Assembly: GCA_027924585.1 (NCBI GenBank)
Contig: BSBM01000307.1
Span: 12,236,001 to 12,300,000 of the forward strand
DNA: 64,000 nt
Source: Larix kaempferi
Lineage: Eukaryota; Streptophyta; Pinopsida; Pinales; Pinaceae
Direction: 5' to 3'
Shown here piece by piece: positions 1 to 11,400 of the stretch. Each line of letters starts with the position of its first letter. Position 1 is the first letter of the stretch. Position numbers and translations under genes: made by a program. The notes under the pieces are model-generated. The model had not been told where the DNA came from, searched no databases, and worked only from the letters and a program-made list of their open reading frames with translations.

Positions 1-332
1 ACAAGCGCCAACAATCTCTATGCATTGATCGCTTTTGCATCAATCTCTCTAGGTACATACAAGATAACAAGTGACAAACGTCTTAAAGACAAGTTCCTTC
101 TTATGCCAAAAGTAGAATCCTATTGAATTAAAACTATTTTCAAGTCCATAGGAATATTTTTTCCCTCTACTAATCCTTTTATCAATGTTATAATTCATTT
201 AAAAGCTTGTGACCAATGTTGATTAGTACTGACAACTAAAATCTAAGACTACATATGATTCCTAAAATAGTTCTTCAAAATCAAATTAGAATCAACATCC
301 ATAGTCTAACAATTGATCATATCTATATATGC
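1..332. other. AT-rich sequence, no gene seen
   Basis: Strongly AT-rich DNA with no reading frame of useful length and no similarity that I recognise to other parts of the window. Confidence 0.6.
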
Positions 333-446
333 TACATAAGTTTGAATTAGTAAAAATACGATAAAACTTAAGGATGGTACATAAATTTGAATTAGTAAAA
401 ATACGATAAAACTGAAGGATGGTACATAAGTTTGAATTAGTAAAAG
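333..446. repeat. 45-bp tandem repeat, about 2.5 copies
   Basis: The phrase tacataagtttgaattag recurs at 333, 378 and 423, giving a 45-bp period. The third copy is partial. The copies differ by a few substitutions. It is a local minisatellite with no coding content. Confidence 0.85.
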
Positions 447-499
447 TTCTATCATGAATTATTTTTAAAAAAATATGAATTGATATAGAAGAAATTTTT

Positions 500-790
500 T
501 AAAGATCCATAGTTTTCTTAAAGTGTAAAGACCTTCGCAAATCTTACTAATTCTTAAATTTCCAACTATAAAATGTTTGGTGATATTTTTGTAAAAATAT
601 TCAAATTTCTAATGATTTTATATAGTTTCTAAACAATTTTAGCAATGTTTATAGTAAAATATAATTACAACGAATCATTTTAGAAAAAATGAAAAACGAC
701 AATATTTTTTTGGAATTTTTTTATTGGAAATTAGCCCTTGGGTTAAATTTCGTCTATAATTTTTTTCCTCGGTTATTGATACATAGCCTT
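500..790. repeat. Diverged fragment of the AT-rich dispersed repeat
   Basis: This stretch parallels 20,195-20,455 and 59,330-59,600 in order and wording: a 'ttccaactataaaatg'-type phrase, then 'attttatatagtttcta', then 'aaattagccc/aattaaccc'. It is clearly more diverged than the other three copies, so it is an older fragment of the same family. Its ends are unclear. Confidence 0.55.
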
Positions 791-1030
791 AAAACTATTA
801 AACATCATATCATAAATAATTTGAAAAGAAAAAAATGGAGTGATAATGATATAGTCTAAGAAAATAGAGAAAATAAATATTCTACACATAACCAATAAAC
901 CCCAACTTAAACAATCAAAACTATCTACACATTATTCCTAACTCAAAGAAAATAAACATTACAAAATATATGAAATAAATATTACAACAAAAAATCACAA
1001 TGATAAAGAAACTTTTAGACTAAACCTAAA

Positions 1031-1250
1031 CACCTTGACACCAACATCACTTTAACTTAAATACTTAAAATACATAAATATTAGAAATAATTTCATAACA
1101 TTTATAATAAAACTCATCTCTATAATTTGTTATTCCATGAACTTTGACACCAACATCACTTTAAGTGAAATGCTTAAAATACATCAATATTAGAATTAAT
1201 TATCATAGCATTTATAATAAAACTCATTTCTATAATTTGTTATTCCATGA
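1031..1250. repeat. 109-bp tandem duplication
   Basis: The segment starting 'ccaacatcac' at 1041 recurs from 1150, and both copies end in 'tataatttgttattccatga'. The period is 109 bp, with about ten differences between copies. No reading frame is present. Confidence 0.85.
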
Positions 1251-1805
1251 AAATAAAAGAGAAGTAGAATAAATTATCACTTAATTCTTAATTAAAAGAT
1301 AAATTAATAAACTTTTAATGTGAATTAAATAAAACTTACTTACATAAAATTAAGCCAACATCATATACAGTTAGGACATTGAAGATTTCTATTAAAATTT
1401 TAAATAAACAATATTTTTTTAAGTATTTGCACACACAATCAAGGTCCACTTTAATCTTTTTTATTCTATTCTTTTAAGACGGGCTTGTACTTTCAAAGCT
1501 TTTGTAAAACACTTTGGGGAGGATTCCTTTGTTTTTAATCAAACTTCAATTTCTGCAGACATAAACCATGACGTTAGCAACAAGTTAAGATCGGAGATTA
1601 AGAAGGATTTATGCTAATAGGTGTTGAAGTGTTGGAATAATTACAAAAAACATTTGTAAAGATTGAAATCTAAATGTTATTAAATTATGGTAATTATTAA
1701 CACAACCATTTAACTTTTTATATTTATCTCATATTCAAGAAGAAGATCCTTCCTCTTCCATCCCAAATTGGAAAATATAAACATCTATCAATGTAACAAG
1801 ATAGT

Positions 1806-2192
1806 ATTAATTAGTTGTTACTTAAAATTTCAAAAACTAAGTTAATTTAATTAGCTAAACACGATTAATTAAACCATATATCATTATAATTATTACAATT
1901 TTAATCAATTAAACCTAGATTTACTTAATAAGTAATCCTCCTCTAATACATGTGTTTTAGATTTACACTTGAAGATTCACAACTACTTCACTCTTAATTT
2001 AATTAGTTGTTACTTAAAATTTCAAAAACTAAGTTAATTTAATTAGCTAAATCTAATTAATTAAACCATATATCCTTGTAATTATTACAATTTTAATCAA
2101 TTAAATCTAGATTCACTTAATAAGTAATACTCCTGTAATAAATATGTTTTAGATTTTACACTTGAAGATTCACCAACTACTCCACTCTTAAT
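1806..2192. repeat. 192-bp tandem duplication
   Basis: 'ttagttgttacttaaaattt' occurs at 1811 and 2003, and similarity continues to 'gattcac(c)aactact' at the end of each unit. The 192-bp period is unrelated to the duplications around it. It has no coding potential. Confidence 0.85.
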
Positions 2193-2379
2193 AAAATATT
2201 TCATTTAAAAAAAACATGCAATTACTCGTAGAATTATCACCACTACATGTAATTTATTCAATGAACAAACTAGATGACCAACCACAGCACACTTTCACAT
2301 AGTAGAAATATTCTTGAAATTGATATTTGAAACCTTTTTCAAAAAATTACATAAAATTAAAATTAAAAATAACTATTTT

Positions 2380-2588
2380 GAAATATGTTTAATAATTATA
2401 CAATATACAAAATTATTGCAACGATAATAAATAGTTCCATTAAATTTTCAAATTATATTTACTCATTTCAACGAGTCATGCGTGAAATATGTTTAATAAT
2501 TATACAATATACAAAATTATTGCAACGATAATAAATAGTTCCATTAAATTTTCAAATTATATTTACTCATTTCAACGAGTCATGCGTG
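2380..2588. repeat. Apparently perfect 104-bp tandem duplication
   Basis: The unit starting 'gaaatatgtttaataatta' at 2380 recurs at 2484 and runs to 'gagtcatgcgtg' each time. I see no difference between copies, which suggests a recent event compared with the diverged duplications upstream. Confidence 0.9.
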
Positions 2589-3092
2589 TTGGTTTTTTTT
2601 ATGATTGAGTACTATATTTTTTTTCAACCAGGATAGAGTATTATATTAATATAAATGGTGTTATTTATTTCATTCTTAATAATTTTGAAGTAAAGAATTT
2701 TGTATACTAATTTTACTTCTACCATTTTCGCACTGTGTTATATATATAGCATTCAGCGATGCAAACACGATCAATCGGAGGTGGTATGCATACGTTATGC
2801 AATGCCATTTTGTTAAAAACTGTATTTCAATTATTTAAGGGAAAACAAATAGGAACGGCAAACATTAATGCATATGGAGTGTCGAGTTGCTTCTTGAATA
2901 TGGAGCCTGTAATTCCAAAGATCACAGTTACTCCCATATATCAGCATTGTTTCCTGCTTATTCCATCATTTAAAAATAATACATACAGGACTTATTCACA
3001 AAGAATCAATTGCATTCCTTTGCTGCTATTAAATCAATTCCGTTGAAATGAATCGCGGGCCTCCCCGGCCAGAGGATGTGAGTTGCTTCCTA
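2589..3092. other. No supported gene; one weak 95-codon frame
   Basis: An open frame at 2759-3046 (plus) would encode 95 residues that resemble nothing I know. It has no upstream signal I can point to beyond a TATATATA run at about 2741. I treat it as chance. A short GC-rich patch (3052-3075) precedes the duplicated block. Confidence 0.4.
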
Positions 3093-4264
3093 AGATCTTT
3101 GTCTTGTAAGTATTTATTGCTCCACATTAAAGATCCATAATTAAAACGGTATTAGTCTTGTAATTATTTATCCTCCCACATTCAAGCAATGTGATCCATA
3201 ATTACAATGGTATTAACCTAAAAAAATCCAGAAAATGAATACAAAGTAATGAAACAAATACAATTTGAATTTGAATGCTTGTGACATCAGATTTAATCAT
3301 TAGAAATTCGAAATCATTCCAACCAAATGAGCTTATTAACAAAAGTTTGGCTAGATATTGCTCGCAGAATGGATCGACTTAAAATCAATAAAAACTTAAT
3401 GCAAGTTAATGAAAAACATATGCAGTGTCGCTGGAAATGTTTTTCAAGAAGCTTTCCCGTTGATAGTAAAATCAAAGTACACAAAATTCTTTGCATCTGC
3501 AACTACATACAAGCAGAACGAGTGCAATTGGACCTCCAATTTGTACAAGAAATTGTCAAACAATAGAGCAATAGGATCAATATACCTACTCTAGAGTACA
3601 AAAATTTGCAAAAACATGCTAAATTTCCACGGAATAGGAATAGTAAATGATTTTTCCTAAACAAGAAAAATGTAATCAATTGTTTGCATAACCACAGGTA
3701 TCCATTCAATGACTATATTAAGAAAATTTCAATGTAATCAATTGTTTGCACAGGTATCCATTCAATAACTATATTAAAAAAAATTCACTTTTCATGTGAT
3801 AAAATCAAATTTCAGTTGGACTTCCAATGAACTGCAGTAAAACATGCCTAACATCAATACATCATCATTACAAATTAATGTGAAACAAGCTCAGGAGTTC
3901 AAAGTAACAAAATGGTTGGAGACAACAAGTATAGCAGAATGCTCACATTTACAGTGAATATCTATAATATTAACAGAATGCTCACATTTACAGTGAATAT
4001 CTATTATATAGATAACTAGATCCACATGCATTCCAATATCATTGGAAACACTTACACTGTTGTCACATGGCCAAATCGTTTGCAAAAAATGTAATAACTG
4101 AAAACAGCCAGTTCTGGAACAATCATGAATGAAGTTCTGAATAGCAATAGCAAAAGAACAAAAAAACAATAAACTCAGCAGAAATGCCCCGGGAAACTAC
4201 ATAAACCACACTATAGCTTCCAAACTATAGATCATGTTATTGCAAAAATCCCTCTAAAATGAAA

Positions 4265-4372
4265 AGTATAGAAAATTTAATAAGAATCAATCAAGCTTCT
4301 TTTTCGGCTTAAGTTGAAAGTATAGAAAATTTAATAAGAATCAATGAAGCTTCTTTTTCAGCTTAAGTTGAA
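4265..4372. repeat. 54-bp tandem duplication at the RanBP1-like stop
   Basis: 'agtatagaaaatttaataag' occurs at 4265 and 4319. The second unit overlaps the inferred stop codon of the RanBP1-like reading frame. Copy B lacks the duplication, so it arose after the segmental duplication. Confidence 0.85.
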
Positions 4373-5085
4373 ATCGGCCCTGTAGGCTTCTCTTTCTTGA
4401 ATTCTGGCTTGTCATCTTTGTTTTCCACCACTTTACTTTCTTCCTTTGATTCCTGTTTCTTTTCACTTACCTTTAAACTTTTGATAAGTTCAACCGCTGA
4501 TTCTGCAGCTTCCTCACTCTCTTATGTATTCGTAATTTCAGAATCAACAATCTTTTCAAAGATCTCTAAACTTTATAGCATATGCATTCAGAAAATACAA
4601 TTAAAATTATATCTTATGAATAACATCAAATGCATCCTCAATTTCAATTTATAAAATATGATAAAGCAAAACAAAATATATAACTTGTTGAGTATTCACA
4701 AGATGAAACTATACTGAGTGAAATAATAGTATTGAATCTCTATAGAACCAAGACAAGATGCAAAAGAGTTCCTCCTTCAGTTCCTCGTCTGAGAAATCAA
4801 TCACGTGCGAGACCCAAGATTTATCATTACCTACATGCTCCTGAAGTGACATCGGTGGAACAACTGCAAGAAAATAAGCAAGAACACAATTCTAAGGGCA
4901 GAAAAATTCTTAAAATACAACATAACAATAGTTTCAAAGCAACCCATTTCGATAAGCTATTATTATAATCTCAGGAGATAAAACTATAAAAAAAAAATCC
5001 AGGAAAGCAAGTTGACATACTTAAATGGTTTGCACATATTTTCAATGTCTTGTATTGCGGCATGACAAAATTCCCTATATCCACT
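4363..5085 (-). pseudogene. RANBP1: RanBP1-like 3' gene fragment, copy A
   Basis: RanBP1 binds Ran-GTP through a Ran-binding domain and helps RanGAP empty nuclear-export complexes. Three minus-strand exons can be read. Exon one (about 5085-5021) encodes KTLKICANHL and ends at a GTATGT donor. Exon two (4863 to about 4738) follows a TTGCAG acceptor and, in phase, gives VPPMSLQEHVGNDKSW then DFSDEELKEELFCI. Exon three (about 4575-4363) is a Glu/Lys-rich tail (ESEEAAESAVELIKSL) ending PTGPIST-stop. The motifs and the donor/acceptor phase match the C-terminal half of plant RanBP1. Defects are a +1 shift after LFCI, where the GSIE motif appears in the next frame, and an in-frame stop in exon three. 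The N-terminal half was not found upstream. It is a non-functional fragment; the family call is firm. Confidence 0.85.
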
Positions 5086-5780
5086 CTGAAATAGGCCCAA
5101 GGATATAAATCTGGGAAATTCCCTAACTTAAAAACCAAAATTAAAATAACATAAAACCATAAGCCAGAAATTAGGGTCCCCTACATGCTGATAAGTGGGG
5201 AGGTGCTGGGAGCACGCAATCAACAACAGAGATACATGACGCATATAATTTTTATGGTTGGCCGACCTTACCATTCGGGACGAAATATCAGCTAATATGG
5301 GATGTAAAGCAGAGAAGTGGTAACAAGGTGGGGCATTGATCCACTCAATGTGAAAAATACTGTACCCTATAATTTTTTTCTTCTTCGAAGGCCATCTCCC
5401 TCCTCTCACATAATCTTTTGACCATCTTCAAAAATCAGAATGAAGAACTACTTGGATTCTTTCTCTTCTGTGGTCTGTGAATGCTTGCCTGGTTCTATGA
5501 GTAGTGGAGAGGTCCCGGGTAGAACCACCAACTCCAACAACCTAACAATGAACCACAACATAACAATGAGCCACAACATGAGTTTAACTTGGACCCTAAC
5601 AAATAAATTCGAAGCAAGTGAAAACAAAAAATCTGACAACAAATTGGCCGCTTGTCTGGCAAAATTTAACCCTAATAAAACAATTCATATGACATAGCCC
5701 AAACAATGGAACAGAATAAATTCGAAACCCTGATGTGCAATAAAGGGGCAGAAAAAATGAGTTACAGTATTGGTGGCTGA

Positions 5781-6098
5781 ACCTCGATATTGAAGTGGTT
5801 GTGCCCTTCATGGTTTTGATGGAAACCATCATCCTGACGCTCGAATTCAGGTCTCTACAGGCCCTCCAAAATGCAAAATCCCTCCGCATAGCAAGAAAAA
5901 CAATACTTTCGAGAATGAAATGGACGACAGAGCTTCAAGCTGTGGGCTGCACCTCGATATTAAAGCGGTTACTGTTCAATGTTTTGATGGAAACCTTCAT
6001 CCCGCCGCTTGAATTCAGCCTCTACAGGCCTCTAAAATGCGAAAACCCTCAGCACAGTAGGCAAAACATGTCTCTGAAATGTGAAAAAACACCTTTCA
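5781..6098. repeat. About 170-bp degenerate tandem units (copy A)
   Basis: 'acctcgatatt' recurs at 5781 and 5951, followed each time by a 'tttgatggaaacc' and 'ctctacaggcc' phrase. Two units remain before truncation at 6098. Copy B retains a third. They lie upstream of the RanBP1-like exons, so they may be old promoter or leader sequence, but nothing shows this. Confidence 0.7.
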
Positions 6099-7092
6099 AT
6101 ATAATAATAGATATATTTTTTACTTTCCTTTTAAAAAAATCATCTTTATAATAAAAAATAAATAAATTTAGTAATATATTCAATTTAATAATTAATCATA
6201 ATAAACGTAAACACCGCCTTACAAATACCACATATCATAGCTTCACTATTAAATGTAAAGTTCAACTCCACAATTCACCCATCTTTATTACATCCAATAA
6301 CCACACCATGTGTTATACACCACTTATTGATGTTATGTGTAATACAAAATTTAAGAAGAATTTATCTCTAGCTTACTCATACACTCGTGATTATCTTTTG
6401 AGGGATATCTGTCTTTTTTTTTTAAGTTTGTTGTTATTTTTGTATAGATATTTTAGCTTTTAAGGATATGGAAGGTTTTTGAAAGATAAAAGAAACTCTC
6501 TTTTTAATTAGTTGTGGAAGTCGATAGTTTTTTTTAATAGTAAGTTCTTATAATATGGAAATATATAACTTTGATTCTTAATAAAATAATAAATTACAAC
6601 CTTTAAAAAAAATGGAAATAACATTATTTCAAACATTATTTAATGGTCTCTATCATCCTCCCTTTTACTAGACTAGGTATTCCTTCCCCTTCTTCATACT
6701 ACTTAAAAAAAATATTCACCTCAAAACTATGCTATATGCATACGTATAAAATATAATTTCTTATATTGATTCAATTAAGTGAATGAATATTAGATTCGCG
6801 GTTTTTTCATTGAAAAATATATATGTATTTTTTCATATCAATGAGTTAATGTGTGACTTATTTATTTTCATATCAATGATTGAATGTGTGACTCATTAAA
6901 GTAAGCTTTACATTTGGTAAGTTGGGTTTATATATATCTCGAAATTATTAAGAATTTATATTTAATTTGGAATTTTGAATTAATGTTATAGTATTAATAT
7001 AACTTTAATTGCTTCATTTCATGGTAGAGTTGGCTGAAAATCTTATCTATTTCTTGGTATTTTGTTGATGCCCATAAATTCTTAGCATCGAT
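6098..7092. repeat. AT-rich dispersed repeat, copy A (3' half)
   Basis: This is nearly identical to 20,460-21,370 and close to 59,590-60,808. It carries the phrases 'accacaccatgtgttatac' and 'gaatattagattcgcgg'. The left part of the family is missing here. At 6989-7003 it shows an unoccupied version of the site that holds a SINE in copy C, and near 6241-6255 an unoccupied version of the other SINE site. I found no coding capacity, and the class (solo LTR, MITE or other) is unresolved. Confidence 0.85.
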
Positions 7093-7152
7093 AGTAGGGA
7101 TTCTCCCCAATGAATAATCCCAATTAGATTATTCATTGTTTGGAATAGGGAA

Positions 7153-10100
7153 TCTTTGTCTTGTAAGTATTTATTGCTCCACATTAAAGATCCATAATTA
7201 AAACGGTACTAGTCTTGTAATTATTTATTGCTCCACATTAAAGATCCATAATTAAAACGGTACTAGTCTTGTAATTATTTATCCTCCCACATTCAAGCAA
7301 TGTGATCATTAGAAATACAAAGTAATGAAACAAATACAATTTGAATTTGAATGCTTGTGACATCAGATTTAATCATTAGAAATTCGAAATCATTCCAACC
7401 AAATGAGCTTATTAACAAAAGTTTGGCTAGATATTGCTCGCAGAATGGATCGACTTAAAATCAATAAAAACTTAATGCAAGTTAATGAAAAACATATGCA
7501 GTGTCGCTGGAAATGTTTTTCAAGAAGCTTTCCCGTTGATAGTAAAATCAAAGTACACAAAATTCTTTGCATCTGCAACTACATACAAGCAGAACGAGTG
7601 CAATTGGACCTCCAATTTGTACAAGAAATTGTCAAACAATAGAGCAATAGGATCAATATACCTACTCTAGAGTACAAAAATTTGCAAAAACATGCTAAAT
7701 TTCCACGGAATAGGAATAGTAAATGATTTTTCCTAAACAAGGAAAATGTAATCAATTGTTTGCATAACCACAGGTATCCATTCAATAACTATATTAAGAA
7801 AATTTCAATGTAATCAATTGTTTGCACAGGTATCCATTCAATAACTGTATTAAAAAAAATTCACTTTTCATGTGATAAAATCAAATTTCAGTTGGACTTC
7901 CATTGAACTGCAGTAAAACATGCCTAACATCAATACATCATCATTACAAATTAATGTGAAACAAGCTCAGGAGTTCAAAGTAACAAAATGGTTGGAGACA
8001 ACAAGTATAGCAGAATGCTCACATTTACAGCGAATATCTATAATATTAACAGAATGCTCACATTTACAGTGAATATCTATAATATAGATAACTAGATCCA
8101 CATGCATTCCAATATCATTGGAAACACTTACACTGTTGTCACATGGCCAAATCGTTTGCAAAAAATGTAATAACTGAAAACAGCCAGTTATGGAACAATC
8201 ATGAATGAAGTTCTGGATAGCAATAGCAAAAGAACAAATAATTGGACTTACTTGTCAAAACCCCCGACACCTGACTCATAATGCAATGATTATCTAACAA
8301 AGCATACCCAAATTTTGTGCCAATTACGCGAGGACAAAAAAACAATAAACTCAGCAAAAATTCCCAGGGAATCAATGAAGCTTCTTTTTCAGCTTAAGTT
8401 GAAATCGGCCCTGTAGGCTTCTCTTTCTTGACTTCTGGCTTGTCATCTTTGTTTTCCTCCACTTTACTTTCTTCCTTTGATTCCTGTTTCTTTTCACCAA
8501 CCTTTAAACTTTTGATAAGTTCAACCGCTGATTCTGCAGCTTCCTCACTCTCTTATGTATTCGTAATTTCAGAATCAACAATCTTTTCAAAGATCTCTAA
8601 ACTTTATAGCATATGCATTTAGAAAATACAATTAAAATTATATCTTATGAATAACATCAAATGCATCCTCAATTTCAATTTATAAAATATGATAAAGCAA
8701 AACAAAAAATATCACAAAAATATATATATAACTTGTTGAGTATTCACAAGATGAAACTATACTGAGTGAAATAATAGTATTGAATCTCTATAGAACCAAG
8801 ACAAGATGCAAAAGAGTTCCTCCTTCAGTTCCTCGTCTGAGAAATCAGTCACGTGCGAGACCCAAGATTTATCATTACCTACATGCTCCTGAAGTGACAT
8901 CGGTGGAACAACTGCAAGAAAATAGGCAAGAACACAATTCTAAGGGCAGAAAAATTCTTAAAATACAACATAACAATAGTTTCAAAGCAACCCATTTCGA
9001 TAAGGTATTATTATAATCTCAGGAGATAAAACTATAAAAAAAAAATCCAGGAAAGCAAGTTGACATACTTAAATGGTTTGCACATATTTTCAATGTCTTG
9101 TATTGCGGCATGACAAAATTCCCTATATCCACTCTGAAATAGGGCCCAAGGATATAAATCTGGGAAATTCCCTAACTTAAAAACCAAAATTAAAATAACA
9201 TAAAACCATAAGCCAGAAATTAGGGTCCCCTACATGCTGATAAGTGGGGAGGTGCTGGGAGCACGCAATCAACAACAGAGATGCATGACGCATATAATTT
9301 TTATGGTTGGCCGACCTTACCACTCGGGACGAAATATCAGCTAATATGGGATGTAAAGCAGAGAGGTGGTAACAAGGTGGGGCATTGATCCACTCAATGT
9401 GAAAAATACTGTACCCTATAATTTTTTTCTTCTTCGAAGGCCATCTCCCTCCTCTCACATAATCTTTTGACCATCTTCAAAAATCAGAATGAAGAACTAC
9501 TTGGATTCTTTCTCTTCTGTGGTCTGTGAATGGTTGCCTGGTTCTATGAGTAGTGGAGAGGTCCCGGGTAGAACCACCAACTCCAACAACCTAACAATGA
9601 ACCACAACATAACAATGAGCCACAACAGGAGTTTAACTTGGACCCTAACAAATAAATTCGAAGCAAGTGAAAACCAAAAATCTGACAACAAATTGGCCGC
9701 TTGTCTGGCAAAATTTAACCCTAATAAAACAATTCATATGACATAGCCCAAACAATCGAACAGAATAAATTCGAAACCCTGATGTGCAATAAAGGGGCAG
9801 AAAAAATGAGTTACAGTATTGGTGGCTGAACCTCGATATTGAAGTGGTTGTGCCCTTCATGGTTTGGTTTTGATGGAAACCATCATCCTGACGCTCGAAT
9901 TCAGGTCTTTACAGGCCCTCCAAAATGCAAAATCCCTCCGCATAGCAAGAAAAGCAATACTTTCGAGAATGAGATGGACGAAGAGCTTCAAGCTGTGGGC
10001 TGCACCTCGATATTAAAGCAGTTACTGTTCAATGTTTTGATGGAAACCTTTCATCCCACCGCTTGAATTCAGCCTCTACAGGCCTCTAAAATGCGAAAAC

Positions 10101-10190
10101 CCTCCGCACAGTAGGCAAAACATGTCTCTCAAATGTGAAAATCATTCGCACAGCAGGCAAAACAAGAACGAGAACTGCAACTGGATATGA
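7153..10190. repeat. Segmental duplication, copy B
   Basis: This is the second copy of the block at 3093-6098, extended to the left of the truncation point. It starts at 'tctttgtcttgtaag' and contains a short internal duplication near 7165-7285. It carries the same pseudogene lesions as copy A, so those lesions predate the duplication. Confidence 0.9.
8394..9133 (-). pseudogene. RANBP1: RanBP1-like 3' gene fragment, copy B
   Basis: Same three-exon structure as copy A: exon at about 9133-9069 ending at GTATGT; exon from 8911 to about 8786 after TTGCAG, encoding VPPMSLQEHVGNDKSW and a DFSDEELKEELFCI block (one substitution in between relative to copy A); and an acidic/lysine-rich exon from about 8606 to 8394. 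The +1 shift after LFCI and the in-frame stop in the last exon are shared with copy A. The Ran-contacting N-terminal half of the domain is absent, so no functional product is expected. Confidence 0.85.
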
Positions 10191-10300
10191 AAGGGGTTAC
10201 TGTTCAAGGTTTTGGCATAAACCTTCGTCCTGCTGATTGAATTCAGTCTCTACAGGCCTTTGAAATGAGAAAACCCTCCACACAGTACGAAAAAGAAGCC
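9829..10300. repeat. About 175-bp degenerate tandem units (copy B, three units)
   Basis: Units begin near 9831, 10,002 and 10,181. Each contains a 'tttgatggaaacc' or 'tttggcataaacc' phrase, a 'ctctacaggcc' phrase and 'ccctccgcacag'-like wording. This is the longer version of the array at 5781-6098. A 69-codon minus frame at 10,197-10,406 overlaps it and looks accidental. Confidence 0.7.
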
Positions 10301-10453
10301 TCCGAAATGCGAAATCCCTCCGCAGAGCAAGCAAAACGAGAATTTCAATACATAGAGCCTTGAGCAACACGCTAGCAGGCGATTTTGTACTCATCGTAGT
10401 TGCCACTCCCGACTAAATGAGCGGCGGAATTCTGACCGAGCGAGGAGACCAAT

Positions 10454-10625
10454 GCAGCGGACACGTGGAGAAATTATTAATCGGAGCGACGACAATGCAG
10501 CGGACACGTGGAGAAATTATTAATCGGAGCGACGACAATGCAGCGGACACGTGGAGAAATTATTAATCGGAGCGACGACAATGCAGCGGACATGTGGATA
10601 AATTTGATTAGTCGGAGGGACGACG
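10454..10625. repeat. 43-bp minisatellite, four copies
   Basis: 'gcagcggacacgtgg' recurs at 10,454, 10,497, 10,540 and 10,583 with an exact 43-bp period. The fourth unit has a C-to-T change (acatgtgg) and then diverges. Each unit carries the core CACGTG, a G-box-type hexamer. It sits just left of the AT-rich repeat copy B. Confidence 0.92.
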
Positions 10626-10787
10626 AAAAAGCTACAGTGCTTTTCAAAATGCCCAAAAAAATGCCTACCGGCGTAATTATTAAACGATCCAATTGATTTG
10701 GATATTCTCTATTCTCTTACACACTCCCTAACTTGTGACAGAGCACCTAACTTTTGGTGGGGTAGGCAATATGAAAGTGAGGTCATA

Positions 10788-10818
10788 AGGGAGAGGCGCC
10801 AATTGTGGTGCGGGGTCC
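10788..10818 (+). repeat. pogo left terminal inverted repeat
   Basis: It starts agggagaggcgcc and continues attgtggtgcggggtcc. It pairs with the complement of 19,645-19,675 at 25 of 31 positions. A TA dinucleotide precedes it. Confidence 0.92.
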
Positions 10819-11400
10819 ACGCGAGCACGCCAACGGACACCTGGCAGTCCACGTCCGTTGTACGACAGGTGCCCATTCGGATCCGCCGCGTGTCCAGCAC
10901 ATGTGTTGGGAACTTTTTAGGGTTTACGTGAGGTTTAGGGTTGGCATTTTCACGTTTCGCCCGGGCTGCTCTACCACCCTGTGCAATGTTGTTCGGGACC
11001 GGTGTGTGGCCGTTTCGGCACCCCGGTAGTGGTCCGCCGGGGCTCCATTGCCCGCGCAGGCCTGCGTCCATGGTTATCGACCTCGTTGCTATCAGTGAAG
11101 CTGGTGTGAACCCTTCGACGCGCGCCCTTGTCCCCGTTTTGGTCGGCATTCCGCCTACTCCAATTCAGATGGGATGGTTTGTAGAGTTGTTTGGCTGGTG
11201 GTTTCGTTCGGTGGGCGTTCTCCTTGGTGCACCAGTCTCCATGTTGGCGATCCTGATCACGGCAATGTTCGCATCCTCCTGTGCCAGCTGCGGGGTCGTG
11301 AAGGTTGGTGACGGCGGTTTCTACCTTCGGCAGGCATACAGGTAGGGTTTCCCTACCGGCGTCTGAACAGTGTTTATAAACACTCCACCTCGCTTCAAGG
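10819..11400 (+). promoter_or_regulatory. GC-rich left subterminal region with telo-box and TATA-like motif
   Basis: The base composition is unlike the AT-rich surroundings. It holds a telo-box-like 'ttttagggttta' near 10,916 and a palindromic TATA-like 'gtttataaac' at 11,372-11,381, which would point to transcription on the plus strand, opposite to the transposase. Overlapping frames on both strands (10,709-11,149 minus, 10,941-11,345 plus) resemble no protein I know. Promoter activity is inference from motifs only. Confidence 0.4.

Larger units (their letters stand above)
3093..6098. repeat. Segmental duplication, copy A (carries RanBP1-like exons)
   Basis: This is nearly identical to 7153-10,190. 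Both copies begin at 'tctttgtcttgtaag' and share long identical runs, for example around 3330-3560 and 7405-7640. Indels distinguish them: copy A has extra sequence near 3205-3240 and a 54-bp tandem duplication at 4265-4372, and copy B has an insert near 8238-8335. Copy A stops abruptly at about 6098 where the AT-rich dispersed repeat starts. Confidence 0.9.

Noticed and set aside
2759-3046. 95-codon frame after a TATA-like run
   Set aside because: No homology, no conserved start context, and not repeated in the duplicated neighbourhood.
3314-3709. Four short frames preserved in both duplicated copies (also 7390-7785)
   Set aside because: Preservation only reflects the near identity of the duplicated DNA. 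Both strands are equally open and no family is recognised.
10454-10625. CRISPR-like regular array
   Set aside because: The 43-bp units are contiguous with no unique spacers; it is a plant-type minisatellite.
10914-10945. Interstitial telomere repeat
   Set aside because: Only isolated TTTAGGG-like words occur (also near 13,085), consistent with a telo-box motif, not a telomeric tract.
10709-11345. Overlapping frames of 146 (minus) and 134 (plus) codons in the GC-rich pogo end
   Set aside because: The minus frame runs through the element terminus into flanking repeat DNA, and GC-rich sequence leaves frames open by chance. No family resemblance.
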